From: GWB2-37-7 sp942492835
GTDB taxonomy: Bacteria; Bacillota; Clostridia; Lutisporales; Lutisporaceae
DNA: 64,000 bases
Assembly (NCBI GenBank): GCA_942492835.1
Contig: OW818645.1
Coordinates: 558,001-622,000 of the forward strand
Direction of reading: 5' to 3'
The notes beneath the pieces were generated by a model. The model did not search any database, had not been told where the DNA came from, and was given only the letters and a program-made list of their open reading frames with translations. Of this stretch, positions 8,150-16,730 are shown piece by piece. A program made the position numbers and the translations under genes. The stretch's first letter is position 1, and every line of letters starts with the position of its first letter.

Positions 8150-9640
8150 ATGACAACCTTTCTAATTGGACTAGTAATACTTATTGGTGGTGGTTTTTTA
8201 TATGGCAAATATTGCCAGCGTGTTTTTGGTCCTGATGATAGACCTACACCAGCAGTTGCTAAAGCTGATGGCGTAGACTTCGTAGTAATGAAGACTTGGA
8301 AAAATAGTTTAATTAATTTATTAAATATAGCAGGTACTGGACCTATTTTAGGACCTATACAAGGTATTTTATTTGGACCTGTTGCATTCTTAACTATACC
8401 TATTGGATGTGTTATCGCTGGATCTATGCATGATTATTTCAGCGGAATGATTTCCGTTAGAAATGGTGGAGCACAAATGCCTAAGTTAATACAAAAATAC
8501 TTAGGTAGCAAAATTAATAAGGTATACAATGTTATTGTTTGGGTATTAATGATTTTAGTAGGTGCAGTTTTTATTTACACACCTGGAGATTTAATTGTTA
8601 ATGAGATAATAGGTCAAAAGGCTTTAGCAACAAATCCAACAACTTGGATAGTATACGGTTGTATATTTGCTTATTATCTTATAGCTACCTTCTTCCCAAT
8701 AGATGCAATCATAGGTAAAGTATATCCGATATTCGGTGCAGTACTTATTTTATCTGCAGTTGGAATATTTGGCGGAGTAATACTAGATGGAGGAGCAAAT
8801 CTAACAAATTTATCCTTTGCAACTAATATTTTTGGTCAACATCCTAGTGAACTTCCATTTATGCCTGTATTCTTTATAACTGTTGCTTGCGGAATAATGT
8901 CAGGCTTCCACTCAACTCAAGCAACACTAATTTCCAGAACTATGAAGCATGAAAAAGAAGGAAGAACTACATTCTTTAACATGATGTTAGTAGAAGGCTT
9001 TATTGCAATGGTATGGGCTGCAGGAGCAATGATAGTATTCGGTAGAGGACAAGCTCTTGATACAAATGCCACTCTTATGATAGGTATTATTTCAAGAGAT
9101 TTCTTAGGTAATATCGGAGCAATCTTTGCAATTCTTGGAGTTGTCGTACTTCCTATTACATCAGGTGATACTGCATTTAGAGGCTTAAGACTTATGCTTG
9201 CAGAACAATTTAATATTGATCAAACTAATTGGAAAAAGAGATTAGTTCTTACCATATGCATTTTCATACCAGCTATCGTAATACTAGTATATGCTAAAAT
9301 TAATCCAAATGGATTTAGTATACTCTGGAGATATTTTGCTTGGACAAATCAAACAATTGCAATCTTTGCTTTAGCAATGATAACAGTTTACTTGTACATC
9401 AGTAAGAAAAACTACTGGATATCATTATTACCAGGTATGTTCTATTCATACGTTATATCCAGTTATATCTTCCATGCTCCTATAGGTTTTGGAATAGAAA
9501 GCAGACTTGGACTTAACCCAAATAGCTATACTATCTCATATATATTAGCTGCTGCTTTTGTATTATTCTATGCATGGGGTACAATAAAATTGGCTTCAAC
9601 TAGAAAAGATGCAATTTTAAAAACTAATTTAGATAACTAA
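8150..9640 (+). CDS. cstA: CstA-family peptide/pyruvate transporter
   Basis: This 496-residue multi-spanning membrane protein has the CstA signatures: an N-terminal YGKYCQRVFGPDD segment, GTGPILGPIQG, YFSGMISVRNGG and SGDTAFRGLRLMLAEQ. CstA/BtsT carriers import pyruvate or peptides with a cation. At about 500 residues it is shorter than the E. coli protein (about 700), as is usual in Firmicutes. GAGGAGG precedes the ATG. The neighbouring LytS/LytR pair is expected to induce it. The substrate cannot be read from the sequence. Confidence 0.9.
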   Translation: MTTFLIGLVILIGGGFLYGKYCQRVFGPDDRPTPAVAKADGVDFVVMKTWKNSLINLLNIAGTGPILGPIQGILFGPVAFLTIPIGCVIAGSMHDYFSGMISVRNGGAQMPKLIQKYLGSKINKVYNVIVWVLMILVGAVFIYTPGDLIVNEIIGQKALATNPTTWIVYGCIFAYYLIATFFPIDAIIGKVYPIFGAVLILSAVGIFGGVILDGGANLTNLSFATNIFGQHPSELPFMPVFFITVACGIMSGFHSTQATLISRTMKHEKEGRTTFFNMMLVEGFIAMVWAAGAMIVFGRGQALDTNATLMIGIISRDFLGNIGAIFAILGVVVLPITSGDTAFRGLRLMLAEQFNIDQTNWKKRLVLTICIFIPAIVILVYAKINPNGFSILWRYFAWTNQTIAIFALAMITVYLYISKKNYWISLLPGMFYSYVISSYIFHAPIGFGIESRLGLNPNSYTISYILAAAFVLFYAWGTIKLASTRKDAILKTNLDN

Positions 9641-9686
9641 ATTTATTTTTTAATTCTCTATGATATCGTATTATTGGGGTTAACGT

Positions 9687-9721
9687 AAAGAAACAGGTGT
9701 TATAATAGCACCTGTTTCTTT
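9687..9721. terminator. Bidirectional terminator, cstA / rocR-like gene
   Basis: AAAGAAACAGGTG and CACCTGTTTCTTT surround a 9-base loop between two convergent genes, with T-rich flanks on both sides. Confidence 0.85.
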
Positions 9722-9744
9722 ATTTATTATGAAAAGTATTCTAC

Positions 9745-11157
9745 CTAATCCTCATTCAACATTCCATATTTTTTAAGTTTGTGTTGCAGTGTCTGCCTTT
9801 TAATTCCTAACTTCTCTGCACTTTTAGTTATGTTTCCTCCAAACTCTGTCATTGCACCGCTTATTAAGCTCATCTCCAGTTGCTCTATTATTTCATCTAA
9901 AGACTTACCATCCTCCATACTAATACTGTAGGTATTCTGCATGGAAGAAAACATTCTTTTATTTATCTCATTTGAGAAATGTTCAGGCTTTATGATGTGC
10001 TCCTTATTTATCATATTCATAGCACTTTCAATAAGGTTCTCCAGCTCTCTTACGTTACCTTGCCAATCATAGTTTAAAAAGGCTTCTTTTACGTCGTTTG
10101 AAAGATACCATACATCTTTCTTTAGAATAACATTATATTTCTTTATAAAATTCTCTACTAAAGCTGGTATATCTTTCTTTCGCTCTCTAAGTGGTGGTAT
10201 ATTAAGAGCGATTACATTTAATCTATAATAAAGATCCTTTCGTAAAAGTCCTTTATTTACAATTTCCAATGGATTTTCATTAGTGGTTGCAATTATCCGT
10301 ACATCTATAGGGATATCATTTAATCCGCCCACTCTTCGTACATAACCCTCCTGCAAAACCCTGAGAAGCTTTGCCTGAAGTGGTAGGCTCATGGAATTAA
10401 TTTCATCTAACAGCAAAGTACCTTCGTTTGCCTGCTCAAACAAGCCTGGCCTGTTTATTGCTCCCGTAAAGCTTCCCTTTACAGTTCCAAAAAGTATTCC
10501 TTCCAACAGTGTCTCTGGTAAAGCTGCACAATTTTGAGCTATAAATGGTTTGTCACTTCTATTGCTTTCGTTATGTATACTCTGCGCAAATAACTCCTTA
10601 CCCGTACCTGTCTCACCATATATAAGTACTGTAGAAGTTGAGTTTGCCGCTTTCTTTGCTATGATTATCGAATCTACAAAATTCTCAGCCTCACCCGTTA
10701 AACTTTTAAAGGTATAGCCCTTAAGCTTATCATTCTCAACATCTTTAAAAGCTAACTCATGCTGTAGATACTCAACCTTTTTTGATAAATCATGTTCTTT
10801 GGTAATATCCTTTGCAATTTCTAAAGCACCATACTTAGAAGCAGTAAGCTTTATTGGTATTGTACTATTTATAGTCTGTATTTGCTTACCATGTATATTT
10901 AGATAAGTTTGTTTAGTATTATAAATAGGTTTTCTTGTGTTAAGAACTCTATATAAAGTGCTAGTCTGCGTTGTAAGACTTGGGAATATTTCAAGTATTC
11001 TTTTACCTAAAACGTCGTCAATAAGCAAGCCCTCCATATCTGCCATGGCTTGATTGTAAAACAAAGTAGTGCTGTCTTCATCTACTAAATGAATACCTAC
11101 ATCAATGTTTTGTATTATTGTCTCAATTATCGATTTATAAATTAAATTCACTGTCAC
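9745..11157 (-). CDS. rocR: RocR-like sigma-54-dependent activator (PAS, AAA+, Fis HTH)
   Basis: This 470-residue enhancer-binding protein has an N-terminal PAS domain (about 10-120) with VGIHLVDED and INSTIPI...GALEIAKDITK, closely resembling Bacillus RocR, the ornithine/arginine-responsive activator. The AAA+ domain has Walker A GETGTGKE (181-188), the sigma-54 contact loop GSFTGA (228-233) and Walker B LLLDEI (248-253). A Fis-type helix-turn-helix (GGNITKSAEKLGIKRQTLQHKL) lies at about 437-460. The loop is GSFTGA instead of GAFTGA. The only strong sigma-54 promoter I see is the one before the ornithine operon, so that is the likely target. Confidence 0.88.
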   Translation of the reverse strand: MTVNLIYKSIIETIIQNIDVGIHLVDEDSTTLFYNQAMADMEGLLIDDVLGKRILEIFPSLTTQTSTLYRVLNTRKPIYNTKQTYLNIHGKQIQTINSTIPIKLTASKYGALEIAKDITKEHDLSKKVEYLQHELAFKDVENDKLKGYTFKSLTGEAENFVDSIIIAKKAANSTSTVLIYGETGTGKELFAQSIHNESNRSDKPFIAQNCAALPETLLEGILFGTVKGSFTGAINRPGLFEQANEGTLLLDEINSMSLPLQAKLLRVLQEGYVRRVGGLNDIPIDVRIIATTNENPLEIVNKGLLRKDLYYRLNVIALNIPPLRERKKDIPALVENFIKKYNVILKKDVWYLSNDVKEAFLNYDWQGNVRELENLIESAMNMINKEHIIKPEHFSNEINKRMFSSMQNTYSISMEDGKSLDEIIEQLEMSLISGAMTEFGGNITKSAEKLGIKRQTLQHKLKKYGMLNED

Positions 11158-11174
11158 TTACCGCACCTCGCAAA

Positions 11175-11211
11175 AATTAAGGTAGATGTGAAAATCACAT
11201 CTACCTTAATT
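11175..11211 (-). terminator. Terminator of the csoR-rseC-trxA operon
   Basis: A 16-bp stem (AATTAAGGTAGATGTG and complement) with a 5-base loop is followed on the minus strand by TTTTTGCG, 22 bases after the thioredoxin stop. Confidence 0.85.
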
Positions 11212-11232
11212 ATACCAATAGTTATAGTTTTT

Positions 11233-11559
11233 TTAAATGTATTTGTTTATAATCTCTTCAAAGGATTGCTTTGGTCTAGCACCAACAATTCCATCAACAT
11301 GTTTACCATTGTTGAAAAGGTACACAGATGGTATGCTCATTATATTATATTGTCCTGCTATTTCTGGATTTTCATCCACGTTTAGCTTTACTACCTTTAC
11401 CTTGCCTGCATATTGCTCTGCCAATTGATCAATAATTGGAGATACCATTTTGCAAGGTCCGCACCAAGCTGCCCAAAAGTCCACCAATACTGGTTTATCT
11501 GACTTTAACACTTCATTTTCAAAATTAACCTTTTCTACTATGCCTACTTTATCACTCAT
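11233..11559 (-). CDS. trxA: Thioredoxin
   Basis: This 108-residue thioredoxin has the active site WCGPC (C33, C36), the preceding VLVDFWA strand and the cis-proline region SIPSVYLF. It reduces cytosolic disulfides and persulfides with thioredoxin reductase, which is not encoded nearby. It is the last gene of a three-gene unit headed by a CsoR-family repressor, 20 bases after the RseC-like gene, with GGAG before the ATG. The context suggests a stress-linked thioredoxin. Confidence 0.95.
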   Translation of the reverse strand: MSDKVGIVEKVNFENEVLKSDKPVLVDFWAAWCGPCKMVSPIIDQLAEQYAGKVKVVKLNVDENPEIAGQYNIMSIPSVYLFNNGKHVDGIVGARPKQSFEEIINKYI

Positions 11560-11579
11560 TTTTTAATCTCCTTTCAAAA

Positions 11580-12014
11580 CTATTCTTTATCAACAATACT
11601 GATAATTACAGGTTTATATTTTTTCATTCCCTGTATCTTTTCTTCATTTAGTCTAATTATCACATAGATCAATGCTGCTGCTAGTAAGCCTAAAATAGCA
11701 CCTATACCTTGAGCTGCACTGTCTGAGAAACCTAATGCTAATAGCCCATAATAGCCTCCAATAATGCCTGCTATTAAGGCAAGTAGTGGATAAAGATAAA
11801 TTACTATTGCAGCTGAAAAAAAATCTAAGGTTTCCATATTAACCTCAACCATATCCCCAGGTTTTGCACCAACTACATTTTCCGCTTCTAAAACTAACTT
11901 AAGTTGACCTGGTCCTACCTGACAAGCTCCACAATCGCCACAGGCAGTATGCCTTTGCATTCTAATTTTTGCTTTGTCTTCTACTAGTTCAATAACTAAA
12001 CCGGTCTGTCTCAT
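11580..12014 (-). CDS. RseC/MucC-family (SoxR-reducing type) membrane protein
   Basis: This 144-residue protein has an N-terminal Cys cluster HTACGDCGACQ (C25, C28, C31), then two transmembrane helices (about 70-92 and 98-121) and a short cytosolic tail. This is the RseC/MucC family, found with Rnf-type systems and with SoxR reduction in other bacteria. In Clostridia its function is not established. It sits between the CsoR-like repressor and thioredoxin, so thiol or electron delivery at the membrane is a reasonable inference. GAGGAG precedes the start. Confidence 0.85.
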   Translation of the reverse strand: MRQTGLVIELVEDKAKIRMQRHTACGDCGACQVGPGQLKLVLEAENVVGAKPGDMVEVNMETLDFFSAAIVIYLYPLLALIAGIIGGYYGLLALGFSDSAAQGIGAILGLLAAALIYVIIRLNEEKIQGMKKYKPVIISIVDKE

Positions 12015-12029
12015 GGTTATCTCCTCACA

Positions 12030-12314
12030 TTATTTAACGTACTTAATTATTGTTTCAATTACAGAATCCACATTTTTGTCAACTTCACCCTTATCTATTG
12101 ATGCTTTTAAACCTTGTTTCATACATTCAGCTACGTACCTTTCTATCATCATGCCACCAACCTTATTTATAGCTGCTCTTATAGCTGAGATTTGAACCAT
12201 TACTTCGGTACAGCACTTTTCTTCATCCACCATTCTTTCAATGCCTTTAACCTGTCCTTCGATTTTCTTAAGTCGTGTTAGTATATCATCCTTATCAATA
12301 ATTTTCTCACTCAC
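12030..12314 (-). CDS. CsoR-family repressor lacking the copper-binding histidine
   Basis: This 94-residue all-helical repressor of the CsoR/RcnR/FrmR family (pfam02583) is read from a GTG preceded by GGGAGGG; a longer ATG reading would begin inside the operator. The family ligand triad in CsoR is Cys-His-Cys; here the matching positions are C35, Y60 and C64, with exact 25- and 4-residue spacing and an extra C34. Loss of His argues against classical Cu(I) sensing and resembles persulfide sensors of the CstR type. It leads an RseC/thioredoxin operon and has a palindromic GC-rich operator just downstream of its promoter. Confidence 0.85.
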   Translation of the reverse strand: MSEKIIDKDDILTRLKKIEGQVKGIERMVDEEKCCTEVMVQISAIRAAINKVGGMMIERYVAECMKQGLKASIDKGEVDKNVDSVIETIIKYVK

Positions 12315-12327
12315 TTTTGACCCTCCC

Positions 12328-12344
12328 ATACCCCAACGGGGTAT
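12328..12344 (-). promoter_or_regulatory. CsoR/CstR-type operator
   Basis: ATACCCCAACGGGGTAT is a perfect 7+7 palindrome around three bases, matching the C-tract/G-tract layout of CsoR-family operators. It lies just after the predicted transcription start and next to the ribosome site of the repressor gene, so autorepression is expected. Confidence 0.8.
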
Positions 12345-12354
12345 CTATAATTCT

Positions 12355-12382
12355 ATTATATAACTTATTTTTGATTTGTCAA
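12355..12382 (-). promoter_or_regulatory. Sigma-A promoter of the csoR-like operon
   Basis: TTGACA (12377-12382) and TATAAT (12355-12360) with a 16-base spacer on the minus strand. The predicted start is at about 12348, immediately before the operator. Confidence 0.8.
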
Positions 12383-12508
12383 CTTTATATTATATTTTAA
12401 TTTAGACCTATAAAGTATGCACTAATTAATTAACAATAAAATACAGGAAATTTGTACTTTCTATAAATAACGGAATATATATCACACTATTTTATAAATG
12501 TAAAATAT

Positions 12509-13264
12509 TTAATGTGCTATATCTAGCATATCTCTCACAACCGCTGATGCAAGTATCAATCCTGCAACTGAAGGTACAAAAGAAATACTACCTGGTATCT
12601 GCCTTCTGTGTGTACACTTAGCCAAATCCTTATTACTGCATATACAATTGTTTTTACAGTTATTTTCTGTTTCAAAAAGAGTTACAGGCTCTTCCTTTGA
12701 GTAAACTACCTTAAGCTTTTGAATACCTCTTTTTCTGAGCTCACGCCTCATAACTCTTGCCAAAGGACATATAGAAGTATCGTAAATATCAGCAATTTCA
12801 AGCTTAGTTGGATCAAACTTATTGCCTGCTCCCATACAGCTTATCACAGGAATACTCATATTCTGTGATCTGACAATAAGGTCAATTTTTGAGGAAACCA
12901 TATCAATGGCATCAACCACATAGTCTAAATCTCTAGATAAAAGCATTTCACTTGTTTCCTCATTATATAACATCTTATGCGTAATTATATTCATCTCAGG
13001 ATTGATATCCAAAAGTCTGTCCTTCATTGTATCAACCTTTGATTTTCCAACAGTTTTCCTTGTAGCATGTATTTGTCTATTTATATTTGTAAGACAAATA
13101 TCATCATCATCAACAAGTACGACACTACCTACACCAGCTCTTCCAAGTGCCTCCGCTGTATATGAGCCTACACCGCCGATTCCAAATATAGCAACCTTGC
13201 TGTTTTTCAGTTTTTCTATACCTTCTTTACCAATCAGTAGCTCAGTTCTAGAATTCCAATCCAT
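12509..13264 (-). CDS. tcdA: tRNA threonylcarbamoyladenosine dehydratase (HesA/MoeB/ThiF superfamily)
   Basis: This 251-residue E1-like adenylating enzyme has the nucleotide motif GIGGVGSYTAEALGRAG near residue 28, the VDDDDICLTNINRQ strand and a DAIDMVSSK segment. These are typical of TcdA, which cyclises t6A37 to ct6A in tRNAs using ATP. A cysteine-rich stretch (NNCKNNCICSNKDLAKC) near residue 205 is seen in many clostridial homologues. It follows aspS on the same strand and has a GGAGG site. ThiF/MoeB are less likely as no thiamine or molybdopterin genes are near. Confidence 0.88.
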   Translation of the reverse strand: MDWNSRTELLIGKEGIEKLKNSKVAIFGIGGVGSYTAEALGRAGVGSVVLVDDDDICLTNINRQIHATRKTVGKSKVDTMKDRLLDINPEMNIITHKMLYNEETSEMLLSRDLDYVVDAIDMVSSKIDLIVRSQNMSIPVISCMGAGNKFDPTKLEIADIYDTSICPLARVMRRELRKRGIQKLKVVYSKEEPVTLFETENNCKNNCICSNKDLAKCTHRRQIPGSISFVPSVAGLILASAVVRDMLDIAH

Positions 13265-13276
13265 TTATACCTCCAA

Positions 13277-13306
13277 ACAAGTCCTGCTGTAATAAATTAA
13301 AGCAGG
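13277..13306 (-). terminator. Weak hairpin between aspS and tcdA
   Basis: AGTCCTGCT and AGCAGGACT enclose a 12-base loop just before the tcdA ribosome site. The T-run is poor, so attenuation or partial termination is possible. Confidence 0.4.
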
Positions 13307-13353
13307 ACTACGTAAGTGTTATATTAGTTTTTACATTATTATTAATTTTATCA

Positions 13354-15120
13354 CTAATTTTTTGTTGTTATTTTCAACTCTTCTAGCTGTTTTACATCAG
13401 CTGGAGATGGTGCATTTGTCATTAAGCAGCTTGCTGTTTGTGTCTTAGGGAAAGCAACAACGTCTTTAATATTGTCAGTACCTGTAAGAAGCATTATTAA
13501 TCTATCTAATCCAAAAGCTAAACCGCCATGAGGTGGTGTACCATATTTAAAGGCTTCAAGTAAGAATCCAAATTTTTGCCAAGCCTCTTCATGGGAAAAT
13601 CCAAGCAGCCCAAACATTTTTTCCTGTAGCTGCTGATTGTGTATTCTTATGCTTCCTCCACCTATTTCATAGCCATTTAAGACCATATCATATGCCTTTG
13701 CTCTGACTTCTCCAGGATTAGTATCCAGCATTGGAATATCTTCGTCCATTGGACTTGTAAAAGGATGATGCTTAGCAGTATATCTCTTTTCATCTTCATC
13801 GTAATCAAGCAGTGGAAATTCAGTTACCCATAAGAAATTAAACTTATTCTGATCGATAAGCTCAAATCTTCTGCCAACCTCAAGTCTCAGTTGTCCCAAG
13901 GAATCATACACAACGTTTGAAGCATCTGCAACAATGAAGATTATATCTCCAACCTTCGCCTGCATTCTTTCTACTATGGCATTTAGCTCTTCTTCCTTTA
14001 AGAATTTTGCTATAGGTGATTTTATTCCGTCAGCTGTAATATTTATCCAAGCTAAGCCTTTAGCCTTATAAATCTTTACATACTCACCAAGACTATCAAT
14101 TTCCTTACGACTTATTTTAGCTCCTATGCCTTCTGCATTTATAGCCTTTATGAGTCCTTTGTTTGCTACTGTGTCTGCAAACACCTTAAACTCAGAATTA
14201 GCTACTATATCTGCTATATCCTTTATCTCCAAGCCAAAACGAGTATCTGGCTTATCAGAACCATATCTCTCCATTGCCTCCTTGTAAGTCAATCTTTCCA
14301 TTGGAAGCTGCACATCTACATCTAATATTTTCTTAAACACCTTTTGGATCAATCCTTCATTTATCTCTATTACATCATCTATATCAACAAAGGACAGCTC
14401 CATATCTATCTGAGTAAACTCAGGCTGTCTGTCAGCTCTTAAATCCTCATCTCTGAAGCATCTTACTATCTGGTAGTATCTATCAAAGCCTGATACCATC
14501 AATATCTGCTTAAATAGCTGAGGTGATTGAGGCAATGCGTAGAAGTTACCTGGTTGAACTCTACTTGGTACAAGGTAATCTCTTGCTCCCTCGGGAGTAG
14601 TTTTTGTCAGAATAGGAGTCTCTATTTCAATGAAGCCCTTTTCATCAAGATAATCTCTCACAACCTTAGCAACCTTGTGTCTTGTGAAGAAAATCTTTTG
14701 CATAGAAGGTTTTCTAAGATCAAGATATCTATATTTCAATCTTACAGCTTCTGACTCCTTAGCATCATCCTCAATATATATTGGTGGTGTCTCTGACTTA
14801 CTGATTATCTCCATACCACTTACTATTATCTCTATACTTCCTGTGCTTATCTTGGTATTTACAGCCCCACCTCTTTTAGCAACTTCTCCTGTAATGCCAA
14901 GTACGAACTCTCCTCTTACCTTTGCTGCTTCGTTAAACAAGCTCTCAGTAGCATCCTTATTAATAACCGCTTGCACCAAGCCAGTTCTATCTCTCAAATC
15001 AATAAACTTTAGACTTCCTAGGTCTCTGCTCTTTTGAACCCAACCGTATACCGTTACCTTTTGTCCAATATTATTTTCACTTAGCTCTCCGCACATATTC
15101 GTTCTATTGAATTTACTCAT
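13354..15120 (-). CDS. aspS: Aspartyl-tRNA synthetase
   Basis: This 588-residue class IIb synthetase has the bacterial arrangement: an N-terminal OB-fold anticodon-binding domain (VTVYGWVQKSRDLGSLKFIDLRDRTG), motif 2 (FRDEDLRADRQPEFTQIDME), a GAD insertion and a C-terminal motif 3 (GLAFGLDRLIMLLTG). It charges tRNA-Asp, possibly also tRNA-Asn if the genome uses the transamidation route. Its ATG directly follows the hisS stop with AGGGGGCG inside the hisS end, so the two are translationally linked and share the T-box. Confidence 0.97.
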   Translation of the reverse strand: MSKFNRTNMCGELSENNIGQKVTVYGWVQKSRDLGSLKFIDLRDRTGLVQAVINKDATESLFNEAAKVRGEFVLGITGEVAKRGGAVNTKISTGSIEIIVSGMEIISKSETPPIYIEDDAKESEAVRLKYRYLDLRKPSMQKIFFTRHKVAKVVRDYLDEKGFIEIETPILTKTTPEGARDYLVPSRVQPGNFYALPQSPQLFKQILMVSGFDRYYQIVRCFRDEDLRADRQPEFTQIDMELSFVDIDDVIEINEGLIQKVFKKILDVDVQLPMERLTYKEAMERYGSDKPDTRFGLEIKDIADIVANSEFKVFADTVANKGLIKAINAEGIGAKISRKEIDSLGEYVKIYKAKGLAWINITADGIKSPIAKFLKEEELNAIVERMQAKVGDIIFIVADASNVVYDSLGQLRLEVGRRFELIDQNKFNFLWVTEFPLLDYDEDEKRYTAKHHPFTSPMDEDIPMLDTNPGEVRAKAYDMVLNGYEIGGGSIRIHNQQLQEKMFGLLGFSHEEAWQKFGFLLEAFKYGTPPHGGLAFGLDRLIMLLTGTDNIKDVVAFPKTQTASCLMTNAPSPADVKQLEELKITTKN

Positions 15121-16392
15121 TTATAACGCCCCCTGTTTTATTGATTTCATATATTCCACTAATTGATTTAATTGAATCTCTTTTTCACTGCCATTTTCCA
15201 TATTCTTCACTTTAATTTTGTTATTACTTATTTCATCCTCGCCGATTACAGTTATATACTTTGAATTCAATTTGTTTGCGTATTTCATTTGAGCCTTAAG
15301 ACTTCTTGACATGTAATCCTTATCAGCTCTTATACCGTTATCCCTTAAAGTATGTACCAGTTTTATAGATTCTTTTACCCCTGCATCTCCTAGCCCTATT
15401 ATAAACAAGTCCATAGTCTCAGGTGTCGGTATTTCTATACCAGACTTTTCAAGGAGTAATAACATCCGTTCTATTCCCATTCCAAAGCCAACACTTGGTA
15501 TAGAAGGTCCCCCAACTTCTTCAACAAGTCCATCATAACGTCCACCGCCACAAACTGTAGACTGTGCACCAATTTTATCTGTTACAATTTCAAAAGCTGT
15601 CTTGGTATAATAGTCCAAACCTCTAACAATCCTAGGATCAACAGTATATTTGAGACCCATCAATTCGAGAGCTTCTTTAAATTTATCAAAGTGATCACTA
15701 CATTCCTCACAAAGGTTATCCAGCATGAAAGGAATATCAGCTATTTGCTGCTGGCATCTTTCCTCTTTGCAATCTATGATACGCAGAGGATTCTTATTAT
15801 ATCTATCCTGACAGGTTTCACAGAGCTTATCTAGCTTAGGTCTCAGGTATTCCTTGAGCTTTCTATTATACTCGGTTCTACAATTAGGGCAGCCTATATT
15901 GTTGATTTTTAGCTCAAGTCCTTCGACTCCCAGTCTTCTATATAATGTCATTGCAATGTTAATTACCTCAGCATCAATAGCTGGATCATTAGCTCCCAAA
16001 GCCTCTACACCAAACTGGTGATGTTCTCTAAGTCTTCCTGCTTGTGGCTTCTCATAGCGAAAGCAAGGAGTAAAATAAAACAATTTTGTTGGCTGTGGTT
16101 CATTAAATATTCCATTTTCTATAAAAGCTCTTACAGCTGGTGATGTTCCTTCAGGCTTAAGCGTTATACTTCTTCCTGCCTTATCCTCAAATGTATACAT
16201 TTCCTTTTGTACTACATCTGTAGTTTCTCCTACCCCTCTTTGAAAAAGCTCCGTATGCTCAAAAGCTGGTGTCCTAATCTCAGCGTATCCATTAAGAACG
16301 CATATCTCTCTTATTAGTGCTTCAACATACTGCCACTTATAGACCTGCGCTGGAGTTATGTCTTCTGTTCCTTTTGGTCTTTTAATTTGCAT
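15121..16392 (-). CDS. hisS: Histidyl-tRNA synthetase
   Basis: This 423-residue class II synthetase is read from the ATG giving MQIKRPKGTEDI; GAGGAG lies just before, and an upstream GTG falls inside that site. Motif 2 (FRYEKPQAGRLREHHQFG) and the HisRS signatures LDYYTKTAFEI and GGGRYDGL are present, and a C-terminal anticodon-binding domain completes it. A central Cys-rich insert (CETCQDRYNKNPLRIIDC and the following CxxC pairs) is common in Firmicute HisRS. It is controlled by the T-box leader immediately upstream. Confidence 0.97.
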   Translation of the reverse strand: MQIKRPKGTEDITPAQVYKWQYVEALIREICVLNGYAEIRTPAFEHTELFQRGVGETTDVVQKEMYTFEDKAGRSITLKPEGTSPAVRAFIENGIFNEPQPTKLFYFTPCFRYEKPQAGRLREHHQFGVEALGANDPAIDAEVINIAMTLYRRLGVEGLELKINNIGCPNCRTEYNRKLKEYLRPKLDKLCETCQDRYNKNPLRIIDCKEERCQQQIADIPFMLDNLCEECSDHFDKFKEALELMGLKYTVDPRIVRGLDYYTKTAFEIVTDKIGAQSTVCGGGRYDGLVEEVGGPSIPSVGFGMGIERMLLLLEKSGIEIPTPETMDLFIIGLGDAGVKESIKLVHTLRDNGIRADKDYMSRSLKAQMKYANKLNSKYITVIGEDEISNNKIKVKNMENGSEKEIQLNQLVEYMKSIKQGAL

Positions 16393-16429
16393 ATTTATCA
16401 CTCCTCGTTTTATTTCAAATATTTACAAA

Positions 16430-16685
16430 AAAATAAAAACCCTCGCCTCTGACATAAACGTCAGGGACGAGAGTAATTCCCGTGGTGCCACCCTGCTTGT
16501 AAAAACAAACTCAAATCCTTAACGTGGATATTCGCAATTGCCTAATGATTTCAGCAATCGAGCTCATAGGTGTCGTTCATCTGTCTTTCTAAAGGAACGC
16601 TTTCAGTCGTGACATTCCATCCCTGACAAGCAGTTTCAGACTATTCTTCCTATTCAGTGCTTAAATATATAATTATCCCTATTGA
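16430..16685 (-). ncRNA. T-box leader of hisS-aspS
   Basis: The conserved T-box sequence AGGGTGGCACCACGGGAATT is present on the minus strand (about 16475-16497), followed by a GC-rich terminator hairpin with a 14-bp stem and a T-run (about 16430-16473). Upstream sequence is long enough for Stem I. Binding of uncharged tRNA is expected to favour the antiterminator. A candidate specifier region at 16569-16574 reads GACACC, containing both GAC (Asp) and CAC (His). Confidence 0.93.
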
Positions 16686-16691
16686 AGATAT

Positions 16692-16720
16692 ATTATAGTA
16701 CTTATATCTACATATGTCAA
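16692..16720 (-). promoter_or_regulatory. Sigma-A promoter for the T-box/hisS transcript
   Basis: TTGACA (16715-16720) and TATAAT (16692-16697) are both consensus with a 17-base spacer on the minus strand, placing the start near 16685. Confidence 0.88.
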
Positions 16721-16730
16721 CAGCAAGTTT

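Noticed and set aside
12314..12329. Longer start (ATG at 12329) for the CsoR-family protein
   Set aside because: It overlaps the operator and the ribosome site GGGAGGG, which serves the GTG at 12314.
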